Shown here in pieces: positions 1 to 13,466 of a stretch of 64,000 nucleotides of DNA. This DNA is from Bettongia penicillata ogilbyi (taxonomy: Eukaryota; Chordata; Mammalia; Diprotodontia; Potoroidae): the NCBI GenBank assembly GCA_023548195.1, contig JAJHZJ010000251.1, positions 1 to 64,000 on the forward strand, written 5' to 3'. Numbering within the stretch: position 1 is the stretch's first letter; the number at the start of each line of letters is the position of its first letter. A program made the translations under genes and the position numbers. Below the pieces are notes generated by a model. That model was not told the DNA's origin and did not search any database. It saw nothing but the letters and a program-made list of their open reading frames with translations.

Positions 1-863
1 ACCTGGTTAAAAGAGATAATCAGTGAATCTACATCTTGCTAAAAGGTACCATGGATAATGAAGTAATATTAGTACTAAACATATATGTTCCAAATATGTC
101 CAAATTCTTAAAGGTAAAGTTGAATGAGGTGCAGAAGAAAATAGACAGCAAAACTATAGTAGAGAGAGATATCAATTTACCCCTCTCAGAACTAGATTAA
201 CCAAATCATAAAACAAGTGAGAAATTAAGGAGATGGAAAGTTGGTTATGATAGATCTCTGGAAAAAAATTGAATGGGAATAGAAAGGACTCTACCTTTTT
301 CTCAGATGTATATGGCACATTCACAAAATTTACCGTATATTAGGGCAAAATAAACTCACATATAAATGAAGAAAAGCAAAAATATTAAATGCACCCTTTT
401 CTGACCAGAACACAATAAACAATTATATTCATAAAGGACTTTGGAAGCATAGACAAAAAAGTTAATTGAAAACTAAATAGTCTAATCCTAAAGAATGAGT
501 GAACAAAGAAAATAAGTCATAAAATAATCAATAATTTCCCTAAAGATAATGACAACAATGAGACAATGTAGTCATATTTGTGAGATGCAAAGCTATACTT
601 ACAGGTAAATTTACATCTCTAAATGCTCACATCAAAAAAAAAAGAGAAAGAATAACAGCAGGTCAATAAGTTGAACATGCAACTAAGAAAACCTAGAAAA
701 TGATCAAAGTAAAAATCCCTAATTAAACACCAAAATAGAAATCCTGAAAATCAAAGGAGTGATTAATAAAATTGGAAGGGAAAAAAATCATTGAACTAGG
801 AGTTTCTGTTATTTTTTTTTTAAATCAATAAAATAGGTAAAATTGGTTAGCTTGAGTTTTTAA
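1..863 (+). repeat. L1 ORF2 fragment, endonuclease part
   Basis: Broken reading frames resemble the L1 ORF2 endonuclease domain, with a stretch like 'LNIYVPN' followed by 'NLPLSELD' at about 80-210, as in sense-strand L1. Frameshifts and stops make it non-functional. The same ORF2 continues at 5161 after an antisense insertion: the target sequence around 848-863 (TAGCTTGAGTTTTT) is repeated almost exactly at 5161-5174 (TAACTTGATTTTTT). Confidence 0.75.
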
Positions 864-1474
864 ATTCTTTTTAAATACATAATTTAATTATTTTCAGTTC
901 TTAACATTCACTTCCTCAAGATTTTAAATTCAAAATTTCCTCTCCATCTCTCCCCACTCCCACCCCAGGACAGCATGAACCCCATCCACCGCTTCCTCTG
1001 GTTTCTCCTCCCTTCTATTTATTTTAGAGTCTTCTGTGTATTTATTGTTTAACAGCAGAATGCTCAACACAGATAATCAAAACTGTCAAATAGTCATCTG
1101 TGCAAAATAGTATATAAAGTGCTTAAGTACATTTGAGAGACATGGTTTTTTAAAATAAATACTTGAACACAAATTTATGGTCCTACAAAAGAGCATTTAA
1201 ACTACATAGTTTAAGTTGATCTTGGACCCACAGAAACTGTTATTTTCCCCAAAACCAATAATAAATATACTGAATCATCATCAGTTCCACTGTGTGAATA
1301 ATAGATCACAATAAATGAGTCCCTATTTCTAAGAGTTTTTTCTGGCTCTCCTACAAACATGATCTTGCCTGGATAAAAAGACAACAGGAATTTCTTGATG
1401 ACCAATGGTCCAAAATGCTTATGGTTAAATATTCTACATGATCTATATTCACTGGCTCCTTGGTTAGGATGTAC

Positions 1475-2329
<855 letters not shown>

Positions 2330-3107
2330 GGTTACTGAGGGGAAAGGTATTAGAGTTGAAGAGAGGGCTGAAAGCTGGGGAACTTGCTGCTGCCTGCACA
2401 CAGCCCCCTTGCTACAACTCAGAACAAAAGTGTCCTCTTTTCTATTACTCATCCTTCTTCCATCCCCTTTCCCCTGTATTTTTCTGCAAGGCAAAATGGA
2501 TTTTTATACTCCATTGCCTGTATAGCTAAATTTCCAGCTGCAGGCTAAAACAATCTTTAACATTCATTCTTAAAGCTTTGAGTTCCATATTCTCTCCTTC
2601 CCTCCCCAACCACTCTTATTGAGAAAACAAGCAATTCAATATAGGTCATACATGTGTAACAATGCAAAGCACTTCCATAACATTTTTGTTGTAAAAGACT
2701 AACCACATTTCCCTCTGTCCTATCGTGCCCTTCATTTATTCCATTCTCTCCCATGACCTGTCCTCCCACAATAGTGCTTGCTTCTGATTATCCCTTTCCC
2801 CAATTTGCTGTCCCTTCTATTATTTTCCCTCTCCTATTTCCTTCCCCTTCGCCTTCCTGAAAGGTAAAATAGATTTTCACGTCCAATTGAGTGTGTGTTA
2901 TTCCCTCCTTAAGCCAAATCCCATGAGAATAAGACTCAGTTATTTCCTTTCATCTCCCCACTCTTCTTCTCCATTGTATGTGAGATGATTTGCTACTTTC
3001 TACCGCTCTCTTTCTCTTAATCCTAGTACATTCCATTCAATAGTAAATTCTATTTTTTTAGGTATTCTCCCTTCATATTCTGCTCACCCGTTCCCTCTAT
3101 GTGTGTG

Positions 3108-3111
<4 letters not shown>

Positions 3112-3176
<65 letters not shown>
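3112..3176. repeat. (AT)n microsatellite
   Basis: About 30 uninterrupted AT dinucleotides, preceded by a short GT run and followed by a degenerate TGTATGTATAT tail. It lies in the 3' part of the antisense HAL1-like element. Confidence 0.95.
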
Positions 3177-3178
<2 letters not shown>

Positions 3179-3399
3179 GTATGTATATATTCTCTCTAAC
3201 TACCCTAATACTGAAAAAGGTCTCATGAGTTACAAATAACATCTTTCCATTTAGCAATGTAAACAGTTCAACTTTAATGAAGTCCTTAAGGCTTGTCTTT
3301 CTTGTTTACCTTTTCATGCTTCTCTTGATTCTTGTTTTTGAAAGTCAAATTTTATATTCAGCTCTGATCTTTTCAACAAGAATGTTTGGAAGTCCCATA

Positions 3400-4310
3400 T
3401 TTCATTGAAATGCTATTTTTCCACTGAAGTATTTTAGTCAGTTTTGTTAGGTAAGTGATTTTTGATTTTAATCCTATCTCCTTTGACCTCTGGAATATCA
3501 TTTTTCAAGTCCTTCAATCCCTTAATGTAGAAGCTGCTAAATGCTGTGTTATCCTGATTGTGTTTCCACAATGCTTGAATTGTTTCTTTCTGACTGCTTG
3601 TAATATTTTCTCAATCTGGGAACTCTGAAATTCAACTTCAATATTCCTAGTTTTCCCTTTGGGATCTCTTTCAGGAGGTGATCAGTGAATTCATTCCAGT
3701 TCTATTTTACCCTCTGGTTCAAGAATATCAGGGAAGTTTTCCTTCACAATTTCTTGGAAGATCATGTCTAGGCTCCTTTTTTTATCATGGCTTTCAGGTA
3801 GACCAATATTTTTTAAATTATCTCTCCTGGATCTATTTTTCAGGTCAGTTGTTTTTCCAATGAGATATTTCACATTGTTTTCTATTTTTTCATTCTTCTA
3901 GTATTGTTTTGTAATTTCTTGATTTCTCATAAAGTCATTAGCTTCCATCTGCTCCATTCTAATTTTTAAAGAACTGTTTTCTTCAGTGAGCTTTTGAACC
4001 TCCTTTTCCATTTGGCTTATTCTGCTTTTTAAAGCATTCTTCTCCTCATTGACTTTTTGGCACTCTTTTGCCAGTTGGGTTAGTCTATTTTTAAAGGTGT
4101 TATTTTTTCAGCATTTTTTGGAGTCTCCTTTAGCAAGCTTCTGACTCACTTTTCATGATTTTCTTGTATCATTCTCATTTCTCTTCCCAATTTTTCCTCC
4201 ACTTCTCCTACTTGATTTTCAAAATTCTTTTTGAGTTCTTCTATGACCTGAGACACTGCATATTTTTCAGGGGATTTCAGATATAGTAGCCTTTACTTTG
4301 ATGTCTTCCT
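3400..4310 (-). pseudogene. L1/HAL1 ORF1 remnant
   Basis: Minus-strand frames give 'DLKNRSRRDNLKNIGLPESH' near 3850-3790, the conserved block at the start of the L1 ORF1p RNA-recognition region. Upstream (about 4300-3900) is a Glu/Lys-rich stretch that would form the trimeric coiled coil, and downstream come weak matches to the C-terminal domain. Several frameshifts are present. ORF1p is an RNA chaperone of the retrotransposon; this copy cannot encode it. Confidence 0.7.
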
Positions 4311-5160
4311 CTGATGGTATGCTTTATTCTTTCCCATCCAAAAGGATGGAACAAAATACCTTTTCACCAGGAAAGTAACCTTCTATCGTCTTATTTTTTC
4401 CCCTTTTTTTGTGCATTTTCTTAGCCAGTTACTTGACTTTTGAGTCCTTTGTCAAGGAGAGAGAATATACTCTAGGGACTTGTAAGTTCTCAGTTCCTCC
4501 AAGGTGGAACAATCAAGAAAGAGGAGTTTGCTCCTCCCCTGGCCTGCATTTTGGCCTGGGAGCAATCACAAGCACTCCTTTTTACTCAGGATCTCCGAAT
4601 AGGATTACCTCTCCAGAGCCTCCACCAGATCCACCATGCCAGTGTTCCTACTCATCTGAGGACAGCCACTCAGGACTGAGACCCAGATTGGATGCTCAAT
4701 TCCCTCAGGGTCTTTAGGCCAAAGGCTCCAAAAATGAACACTGCTGCCCCAGTGGCTGCTGCCACCCTGGGACTGGGGGCTGAGGTCAGACCACACACCC
4801 TTCTCACCCAGGTGAAAGAGCTTTCTCACTGACCTTTGAAATTGTCTTTGGCCATTGTGGGTTGATAAATCTGGGAACTGAAGCTGCTAGCCATAATTCC
4901 ATACTCTGAAGCCTGTTACCATCCTGTCCTTGCTGTGTGGCCCAGGCTGAATTGTACTCCACTCCTAGCCCAGTGCAATAAACCTTTCCTGTTGACCTTC
5001 TAGGCTATCTTGGACTGGAAATCTCTTTCACTCTGTTTCTTTGTGGCTTCTGCTGCTCTGTAATTTGTTTAGAGGTATTTTTACTAGTATTTTATGGGCT
5101 ACGAGGGGAAGAGATAGAGCAGATCTGTCTTTCTATTCTGCCCATCTTGGCTCTGCCCCC

Positions 5161-5888
5161 TAACTTGATTTTTTAAAAAAAGAAGAAGAAAACCAAGTTA
5201 CCAGTGTCAAAAACAGAGAGGGTGAGTGTACCACCAATGAAAATAAAATTAAAATAATTATTCAGAGCTATTTTGCCCAATTATATGTCAAGAAAACTGA
5301 CAATCTAAAACTGATGAATAGTTACAAAAATATAAATTGTCCAGATTGACAGAAGAGAAAATATAACCCTTAAATAATCTCATCATAGATGAAAATATTG
5401 AACATCACAAATGAGCTCCCTAAGAAAAAAAATCTCCAGGACAAGATGGACTTGCAAGTGAATTCTAACAAGTTCTTAAAGAACAAATAATTCTATTTCT
5501 ATATTGAAAAACAGGTAAAGAAGGAGTCTTTAAAACTTCTTTCAAATGTTCAAAAACAAATATGGTTTCAATCCCTAAACTGGGGACAACCAAAAAAAAA
5601 AAAAGGAAAATTATAGACCAATTTCCATAGTTAATATTGTTGCAAAAAATTTAAATAAAATACTGTGAAGAAGACTATGGCAATATATCACAAAGATCAT
5701 GCACTGTGACCAGGTGGGATTTATATCAGGAATGCAGGGCTGTTTCAATAATAGATTCAATAATTGACCATAACAATGACAAAAACCACAAAAATCATGT
5801 GATTATAGCAACAGATGTGGAAAAAACGTTTACCAAAATATAGCACACATTTCTATTAAGAATATTAGAAGGTATAGGATTCAGTGGA
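5161..5888 (+). repeat. L1 ORF2 fragment, start of the reverse-transcriptase domain
   Basis: Continues the ORF2 of 1-863. The frame reads like KKEEENQVTSVKN, then 'PGQDGLASEF' (the RT-domain SPGPDGF block) at about 5440, and matches to the QVGFI/GMQGCFN region at about 5710-5745. Stops and frameshifts occur throughout. A second antisense insertion starts at about 5889. Confidence 0.75.
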
Positions 5889-6655
5889 GTTTACTTTTTT
5901 ATTTTGATTTAGTTAGATTTAGTTTTCAACATTTGTTTTTTATAAGATTTGGAGTTCTAAAATTTCCCCCTTCCTCCACTCTCCCTTTCCCAAGAGGTCA
6001 TGCAATCTGATATAAGGTATATACATGTGTGATCATATTAAACATTTTCACATTAATCATGTTGTAAAAGAAGAATAAGAACAAAAGGGAAGAATCATGA
6101 GAAGGAAAAAACAACCCCCCAAAAAAAGAGAAAATAGTATGCTTTGATCTTCCTTCAGACTCCACAGTTCTTTCTCTGAATGTTGTTAGCATTTTCCATC
6201 ATGAGTCTTTTGGAATTGTCTTAGATCATTGCATTGCTCAGAAGAGCTAAGTCTAACAAAGTCATTCATTGCACAATGTTGCTATTACTGTGTACAGTGT
6301 TCTCCTGCTTCTGCTCACTTCTCTCAGTATTAGTTCATGCAAGTCTTTCCAGGTTTTTCTGAAGCCTGCCTGCTCACCATTTCTCATGGAAAAATCGCAT
6401 CCCATTACATTCATACAACACAACTTGTTCAGTCATTCTCAATTTCCAATTCTTTGCCACCACAAAAAGAACTGCTAGAAATATTTTAGTATGCATGGGC
6501 CCTTTCCCCTTTGTTATTAGCTCTTTGAGATACAGATGTAGTGCTATTGCTGGATGAAAGGGCATGCATAGTTTTATAGCCCTTTAGATATATTTGCATA
6601 GTTGCAAATTGTTCTTCAGAACAGTTGGATCAGTTCACAACTTCACTGGACCTTT
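5889..6655 (-). mobile_element. Antisense L1 3' end
   Basis: The + strand starts T-rich and runs through a purine/pyrimidine-biased segment typical of a marsupial L1 3' UTR read backwards, followed by the 'TTGCCACCACAAAAAGAACTG' type block that also occurs in the antisense L1 at about 41,200-41,220. It separates two parts of one sense ORF2. The boundaries are approximate. Confidence 0.55.
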
Positions 6656-7860
6656 CTTAAAATGATGAGTAGTATCTTTCTAAAACCAAGAGCATGTATT
6701 ATTTGTAAAAGGGATAAACTTGAAATCTTCTCAATAAAACCAGGGGAGAAGCAAAGAGGTTTATTGTCACTACTATTGTTCTATCTCATACTGAAAATAC
6801 TAGTTACAGAAATAAGACTCTTGTCTTATTGAAGAATTAGGCAATGAGAAAACCAAACTGTCATTTTTTGCAGATGATATGATGACATACTTAAAAACCC
6901 TAGAGAATCAATTTAAAAACTAATTGAAACAATTGATAACTTTATTGAAGTTGCAAGATATAAATCACCAGCATTTCCATATATTACCAACAAAACCCAG
7001 CAGGAAGAGATTTTTTAAAGAGGAATTCCATTTAAAATAACTGTAGATAGTGTATTTGGAAGTCTACCTACCAAGACAAACACAGGAACTAGATGAATAC
7101 AATTATAAACAGATCTAAACAGTTGGAGAAATATTACTTGCTTATGAGTAGGCTAAGCCAATATAATAAAAATGGCAATTCTACATAAATTAATTTATTT
7201 ATTCATTGCCATACTAATCAAACTACCAAAGAATGATTTTATAGTGCTACTAAAAATAACAATTCATCTGGAAGAACAAACATCAAGAATGTCAAGGGAA
7301 TCAATGGAAAAAATGTAATAGAAGGTAACCTAGTGCTACTAGATCTCAAACTACATTACAAAACATGTTATAAAAAACAATCTGATTCTGTCTAAGGAGT
7401 AGTGATAGAATAATGCAATAGATTAGGTACGCAATTTCCAGTAATAAATGACCATAGTAATCTAGTATTTGATAAACCCAAAGATCCAAACTTTGGGGCA
7501 GGAAGTCACCATTCAACAAAAGTTTCTGGGAAAACTGGAAAGTAGTTGGGCAGAAATGAGACTGATCAACATCTCACACTGTATATAAAAAAATAAGGTC
7601 AAAATAGGTATATGATTTAAACATAAAGGGTGGTATGGTATGTAAAGTAGGGGAGTATGGAAAAATTAACCTGTCAGATATGGGAGGGAAGAGTTTATAA
7701 CCAAACAATAGATAGGATCATGGGGAATAAAATGGGTGATTTTGATTACATGTAAATACCTTTTTTTCTTCACAAGCAGAACTAGTACAGCAAGAATTAG
7801 AAAGAAAGCAGGAACCTGAGAGAAATTTTACAGCAAAATTTCCATGATTTCATTTCACAA
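6656..7860 (+). repeat. L1 ORF2 fragment, RT catalytic region to C-terminus
   Basis: Third piece of the same sense ORF2. At about 6855-6885 the frame reads 'KLSFFADDMM', the RT catalytic [F/Y]ADD box; upstream is the 'LLSLLLFYLILKILVTEIR' type block that precedes this box in L1. Downstream frames follow the ORF2 C-terminal part. It is multiply frameshifted. Confidence 0.75.
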
Positions 7861-7979
7861 TATGTGGGGAAGAGAGGAAGAAGAGGAGGAGGAGGGGCCA
7901 TATGAGAGAGTTCTTCAAGTATCATGAGAAAAAAGAATCAGATTTGTTCTCGTTGGCCTCAGTGGGTAGAACTAAGAAC

Positions 7980-8170
7980 AAGGGATGGAATTTGGGAAGT
8001 AGCATAGTGTAGTTGAAAGAGTTTTGAATTTACTCAAAGGAGCTGTATTCAAGACATTTCCACCACTTACTATAGGGATGACCTTGGGCAAGTTATCTTT
8101 CTGAGTCATTCACCTATCCAATGACAGGGCTCAGTCAAACTGACCTTCAGTTCTACACCAAAGAGCCAAT
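7980..8170 (+). repeat. MIR-like SINE
   Basis: Contains the MIR-type segment 'GACCTTGGGCAAGTTA' and a decayed body on both sides. Old and diverged. Confidence 0.55.
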
Positions 8171-8254
8171 AAATTGCAGAAAATGAGATTTAGATTCAGA
8201 ATAAGTCATTTCAAAGGCTACCTAGTTCAACCAATACTTGAACAAATACTCTTC

Positions 8255-8405
8255 CTTACATCACTTTCATTGCCATACCAATCAAACTATCAAAGAATGA
8301 TTTTAGTGCTAAAAAAATAACAATTCATCTGGAAGAACAGAAGTCAAGACTATTTAGGCAATCAATAGAAAAAATGTGGTGGAAGGCAGCCTAGCAGTAC
8401 CAGAA
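8255..8405 (+). repeat. Short L1 ORF2 fragment
   Basis: About 150 bp closely resembling 7203-7350 ('CAATTCATCTGGAAGAACA' occurs in both). It is a separate insertion or a local duplication of the same ORF2 segment. Confidence 0.65.
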
Positions 8406-9329
8406 ATGAATAGGACGTCCATAATAGCAATTTTTTCTAGTTCATCAGGATAAGGCATGAATGTATCAGGCAAGAGTCATTATACCAGGTACTCTACTTT
8501 TGGAATACAATGCTCCAGGAAATGTGCTTAAAGCTGAAGTCCCTTTCACTATTATGTCATGCCTCCACATTTGTGATCTTGTCAGAAACTGACAATCTAG
8601 TTCATCCTCTGCACATGTGGTCTGTAGTATACTTGCACAATCTTATTGCCTTTCTGTTTGTTGATCCTCACCCAAATTCCTTCTAACAAACTTTTCTCTT
8701 AGAATATTAGATATCTCAGTCAGTCTGCTTTCTTAATATACATTGCTACTCCAAAACACATTTTATCTATTCTTTTCTTCTTTTTGAATGAGATGTACTT
8801 CCAGAGTGGAGATCCTTAACCTACTGTGTTTTGTATCATGAGCCCTTTTAGCAGAATAAGGAAGCGTAAAGACCCCTTCTCAGAATAACATTTTTAAATG
8901 CATAAAATACATAAAATTATAAAGGAATCAAAGTTTATTCAAATACAGCTAGCAAAATATAAACAAGTTCAGTCCCTAAGTCAAGGACCCTAGTTCTTGA
9001 GCCATATTCTATTGAGTATCATCCCACAAAGATATAGTAATACTTATGAAGTTAAATTTGTACCCATATGTGAAGATATAATTCACATGATTTTTCATCC
9101 ACTTGTTGCGTATAGATATCTGAGGTCATACAATGCTTGGATCTGTTCTTGAGTACCATCATTTATGAATTGTGGGTCTTTTCTTCTGCCTATGTTATAC
9201 TGAGGAAAAACATGGTAAACAAACTTCTTGATTAAATTTGCATAAAAGAGCAATGGACAATGTGAAAGTGATGGCTTCCCTTTCAGTGAAGTGTTTAAAG
9301 CAAAAGTTAGATAAGTTTTTGTTGGGAGA
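8406..9329. other. Intergenic, no gene seen
   Basis: AT-rich sequence with no coding signal, splice-site set or recognised repeat beyond short decayed pieces. Confidence 0.5.
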
Positions 9330-9550
9330 GTAGTGTATTAATCCTTGAATCAGGAAAACTTGAGTTCCAATCTAGCCTCAGACACTAACTAGGTGAGTCT
9401 GGGGAAGTAACTCTCCCTCTCTCATCCTCAGTCTCATCATCTAGAAAGCAAGGAAAATCATAGAACCCTACCTCACAGTTGTATTGTAAGGATCAAAGAT
9501 ATTGTAAAGCCCTTCTAAGCCATAAAATGCTATCTAAATGCTAGTTGGCT
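9330..9550 (+). repeat. MIR/CORE-SINE
   Basis: Carries 'CCTCAGACACTAACTAGGTG', a CTCATC..CTAGAAA segment and an ATTGTAAGGATC tail in the MIR order. Confidence 0.6.
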
Positions 9551-9684
9551 AAAGGAGATTTCTTTTCACATTTCAGTTATACTAGGTAACTTCTGAGGCC
9601 CCTTCCAGTTCTGAGATGCTGTGATTCTCCTATTCTGGTTTTGCATTGCACTTATTTGTATGTGCATCATATCCCTTTACTAGA

Positions 9685-10702
9685 TTGGAAGTTTTGTGAG
9701 GGCAGACATGCTCTCTTCTTTGATATTCCAATGGATCTGTGATCTCATTGATATGGATAAATGATGCAGAAAACTACACTTGTCTACCTTGTGTGACTCT
9801 TTTTCTTATTCACTTATATATCTTCCACAGGGAATCCATTCAAATTGATGGGGGACTACTTTTGAATCTTTTTATATCAGAAGTATATCAACATTACACA
9901 TGAGCTAACCATTACATACCAACCGCCATTTTTGATCATGCATTATCTTGTACCATCTTTTATTTCTCCTATCTAATTCTTCATTTGCAATGTCTTAAAG
10001 GTTACCCCTTCATATCATGAAGTTCTCCATTGCCTTCTGCAGGACAGTTCATTTTAATTCTTTGGAAACCTTGGCATTCCATGAGTAGTAGGATGATTGC
10101 AGCCTTAACAAAGCTGTTTATTCTCCCAGTTCTCTAAGGGCAAGTACTTAACAATAGTTCATTGAATTGGATTGAATTGAAAGAGACTTATTTCAGATTG
10201 CAAATGAACTGGATATAAGCTTTCTTTCTAAAACCATATAATCTGTTTATATCACTCTCCCTCACTCTTGTATCACACTTAGCTAAGTAACTTGAATGCA
10301 GAGAAAGATGTGAGAGGACTGCCTGATAATGTAATTCCTTTCAGTGATTATGAGTTTGGACAATTCCGTCAGGGAGGGATATTGATGGCTTTTCAGGTGA
10401 GCTGGGATATTATTCTCTTTCCTTTTCTTGGGATAGAAGATGGACTTGGGAATTCATAAGTACACGAAACTCCTAGAGAAGGGAAATTGTTCAACCAGTC
10501 CTCTCCAACAGCTCTTCTGTAACTTATGCTCTTAGAGTTGCCTAGAACAATGAGAGGTTAAATGATTTGTCAGCATGTTGTCAGAGGCAGATGCGAAATC
10601 CAGGTCCTGGCTTTCAGGCCAGTGGTCATGCCACCTCTATATCCTCTATTTGCCATCTCAAAAACACTTGGAGACTAGGGTGTAACGACTTCCCTAAAGT
10701 TT
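9685..10702 (+). other. 5' flank of collectin gene 1, start of the tandem duplication
   Basis: From about 9685 the sequence aligns with the gene 2 flank from about 48985; for example 'TTCTTTGATATTCCAATGG' here pairs with 'TTCTTTGATATCCCAATGG' at about 49019. Left of this point the two flanks no longer match, so this is the visible left edge of the duplicated block. It includes a decayed antisense MIR at about 10545-10640. Confidence 0.7.
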
Positions 10703-10709
10703 TGTTTAC
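10703..10709 (+). promoter_or_regulatory. FOXA-like site (TGTTTAC), gene 1 promoter
   Basis: Perfect forkhead core about 130 bp upstream of the TATA box. The aligned gene 2 position (about 49824-49830) reads TGCCTAC, which breaks the core. FOXA factors are known activators of lung surfactant protein genes; a role here is inferred. Confidence 0.45.
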
Positions 10710-10807
10710 TCAAGTACACAGGAAACATTTGCTATATTGAAATATTAAAATAGGATTGTCAACTGAAAAAGCAAACCCTCAAACTTCCTTGAAGCAAATT
10801 CTCAGAC

Positions 10808-10817
10808 ATTGAGCAAT
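10808..10817 (+). promoter_or_regulatory. C/EBP-like site, gene 1 promoter
   Basis: ATTGAGCAAT differs by one base from the palindrome ATTGCGCAAT. The gene 2 promoter has GTTAAGCAAT at the same distance (about 24 bp) upstream of its TATA box. C/EBP factors regulate human SFTPD; binding here is inferred. Confidence 0.5.
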
Positions 10818-10841
10818 GAGATTCTAGATGGAAAGACAGTA

Positions 10842-10847
10842 TATAAA
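10842..10847 (+). promoter_or_regulatory. TATA box, gene 1
   Basis: TATATAAAG context, at the position matching TATAAATTA in gene 2. It lies about 180 bp before the exon 1 donor, which fits a short non-coding first exon. Confidence 0.75.
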
Positions 10848-10869
10848 GCAGAACTCAGCCTCCCTGAAA

Positions 10870-11023
10870 AACTGTATTGTGAGCATTCCTAGGGAAGTGG
10901 AGGTATTGAATATCCTTGTGCCTCATTCTCCCTTCTTCCCTCAAGCTCTCTTATTGGCCATTCTACTGCCTGGCTCACCCAGGCTGACCTTTGGATGTCA
11001 TAGACCTTGAGTAACTAGTGGAG
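10870..11023 (+). other. Collectin gene 1, non-coding exon 1 (5' UTR)
   Basis: The exon is inferred from a TATA box about 28 bp upstream of the assumed start and a strong donor, GAG|GTAAGTA, at 11023/11024. The same arrangement and a homologous sequence occur in gene 2 (ending at 50124). SFTPD genes carry the 5' UTR on a separate first exon. The transcription start is an estimate. The exon contains a two-codon upstream frame, ATG TCA TAG, at 10995-11003 that is absent from gene 2. Confidence 0.65.
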
Positions 11024-13256
11024 GTAAGTACTCATGGCCCCATACTTGATTTGGTTCCTTAATGTGTTTCAGGAAGCATGTGTGAGTATGTACTACCTGC
11101 TGCCTCCAATCCCTTTTGTAGGTCACACATTATACATTGCTTTCTGAGTTGGGTGGAATTTGATTTTTGAGACTCAGAAGGACCATATGCATTTGTGCAA
11201 GATATGCATCAGATTTGTACTGATAATGTCCAGGCTGTGGTCCACTGGCCAACGTACCAGTCAGTTGTCTTTTACCCTTGGAATCAACCCTGCTCTCAGC
11301 CCCCTTTCTGCCTCAGTTTCCTAGTATTTCTCGTTAGTCTACAGGACAAGAACTATGTCATCGGACCCCCTTTCACATATGACCTTCCATAGGGGGAGGA
11401 GGCAAGACAATCCATAGAGTTAAACTAAACATGTTAATTAAAATGTATCCTTAAGCCAAGTAGATATTATATTAGAAAGCAAAGCCCTGAGTACTGGTTG
11501 GAAACAGTTAAGGTTCTGAGATATAGGCCCCAGAATAATGAGGGACACAAAGGAAACCATTGATACTACAAAGAACTTCAAATGTCTATTTTAAAGTTAG
11601 ATTGAGTCTTGAATTAGCATAAATGTCAAATTCCAAGGACCAGTAAAATAAAGATAGGAAATAATAGAATCACAGGGTTTACTCTGTTAGAGCACTGGAC
11701 TTGAGATCTGGGTTTAAATTCCACTTCCAAACTTTTATTCACTTCAATTCTGAGCCCATCTCTGCACTCATCAAAATGAGTTGTTATGAGGATCATATAA
11801 CATATTTGTATTTGTGATCTATTCAATATTCATATTCTTTCTAGAGACTCAGATCACAATCCAGCTACTTCTGTCTGTCCTGTATGACTCATGTATTTGT
11901 TGGGGAGAAATTGAGCAATAGGAGTGGGAGAAAGTGGTCAGGGGTTCACTCTATATGCTACGTGCCTCCTTCAAGTTCTCTTGATATTATATGGTAAACC
12001 AATGGACTATGTGACCTATTCCTTAGTTATCTTTCTCTCTGGATATGCATCTGGCATATCTTTTTTTTCTCTGGTCTAATCTTCATCACCCTTTGGGTAA
12101 TCCTCAATTTTAGTACTTTAGAAACTGTAAGTTGACTCACAGTCATACCAGATTAGTGGAAGAATATGCTAACAAAAGATGGATCTTTGCGTCAGAGAGC
12201 TTTCAGTCATTAAAAGAATTTTGCAATTTTCCAGTGATTACCCAGCTCATTTGCTTATTGTTTATTTCCGGATCCAATGCAAGGTTCCTTTGCAGTATAT
12301 ATACAAGATATCTTTGTCTATGTCTATGACTATGTCAATTCTCTTTGTGTCTATATCTGTATTTATTTCTGTATTTGTTTTATACCTCTATCTCTATGTC
12401 TCTGTGTCTGTCTATATCTGTAACTATGTCTATATTGTTATCTATATCTGTAGTCTATATATTTTTATAAATACAAGTACACACATATATGATATGCAAA
12501 TGGATGGGCAACCATTATATAAGTAGCAGTCTATATAGATACATATATAGAAAAATGGATACAAAAAAATATCTTTAGGCTCTGTATCCACTATCATAAA
12601 CTATTCTGGACAATAAGCAATTTTTATCCACTTGATTTTTCCTGTATAGAGAATTAGGCTAAACTTATCTGAGTGTTTCAGGATTTCATTTAGCAGAATT
12701 TTGATTGCTCTGGGGCTTGGTGAAATTATCACAATATTGCTTACAAAAAAGATAACTGGAGAATCTTACCAGCTAAACTGAGAACTATATTATTATTTCC
12801 TAATTAGGAAGTTGAGGTTCAAGGAGGTGACTTGACCAAAGTCACAAACTGACTTAGTAGCAGAGCCAGAAATTGAAGCCAGTCCTTCTTAGTCACATTC
12901 TAAAGCTCCCCCCGCCACTCCCCGTCCCATGGCAGGCTAGGAAATATGAGTTTTTCATTGTCCATTAGAGTTTTGGGTGGTTGTTCTACATCAAGGAGGG
13001 CCAAAGTAGAGGCAGATATGGGAGAACATACTACCTAGTGGGGATAGATTTGTTAGGATGTGTGATAGGTAGAGAGGGTCATTTGATTGAAGTGAGAAAC
13101 CCAAACACAACCTTCACAAATGCCTCCTATTGCCATGCCTAAGCAAACAATGAAGAATAGACTGTCTAGCCATAAGCTGCCACTACAATTGGTCCTGTAC
13201 CGGTCCTGGCACAGACAATGAATTGAATTAATCCTCCTTCTCCCACTGTGGTTCAG
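11024..13256 (+). other. Intron 1 of gene 1
   Basis: About 2.2 kb. Long stretches (for example 11340-11640) align with the gene 2 intron 1 at about 50720-51010. It contains a degenerate TCTATG/TATCTG-type simple repeat and an antisense MIR at about 12780-12900. No other gene is visible. Confidence 0.7.
12298..12480. repeat. Degenerate TATCTG/TCTATG simple repeat
   Basis: Imperfect hexamer-like repeats of TCTATGTC and TATATCTG over about 180 bp. Confidence 0.8.
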
Positions 13257-13466
13257 AGTCAAGGGCCATGTTTCTTCTCTGCCTTTCTGCACTGGTCCTC
13301 TTCAAACCCACACCGACTGCATCAGATGAAGAGCTGACACCCTCCTGCCATAATGAAGTTTCCAATGCCTGTGCCCTCATCACATGTGACCCTGTGGAAA
13401 ATGGACTGCCTGGGAGAGATGGAAGAGATGGGAAAGATGGTCCCAAGGGAGAAAAGGGAAATCCAG
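13257..13466 (+). CDS. Gene 1 exon 2: start codon, signal peptide, N-terminus, first seven Gly-X-Y triplets
   Basis: Acceptor TTCAG|AGTC at 13256/13257, ATG at 13268, donor CCAG|GTAAAG at 13466/13467. The start is fixed by homology: [12 protein letters not shown] is the hydrophobic signal core, and the ATG aligns with the start of gene 2 and human SP-D. The coding part is 199 bp, as in gene 2. ACALITC carries the two N-terminal cysteines used for interchain disulfides in SP-D; Cys27 is extra. [19 protein letters not shown] opens the collagen domain. Confidence 0.95.

Noticed and set aside
10828..11010. Open frame over the gene 1 promoter and exon 1
   Set aside because: It begins upstream of the TATA box, so it cannot be translated from this promoter, and the aligned gene 2 region does not preserve it.
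11195..11392. Open frame of 65 codons in intron 1 of gene 1
   Set aside because: It lies between exon 1 and exon 2 and resembles no known family. The homologous gene 2 segment does not keep the frame.
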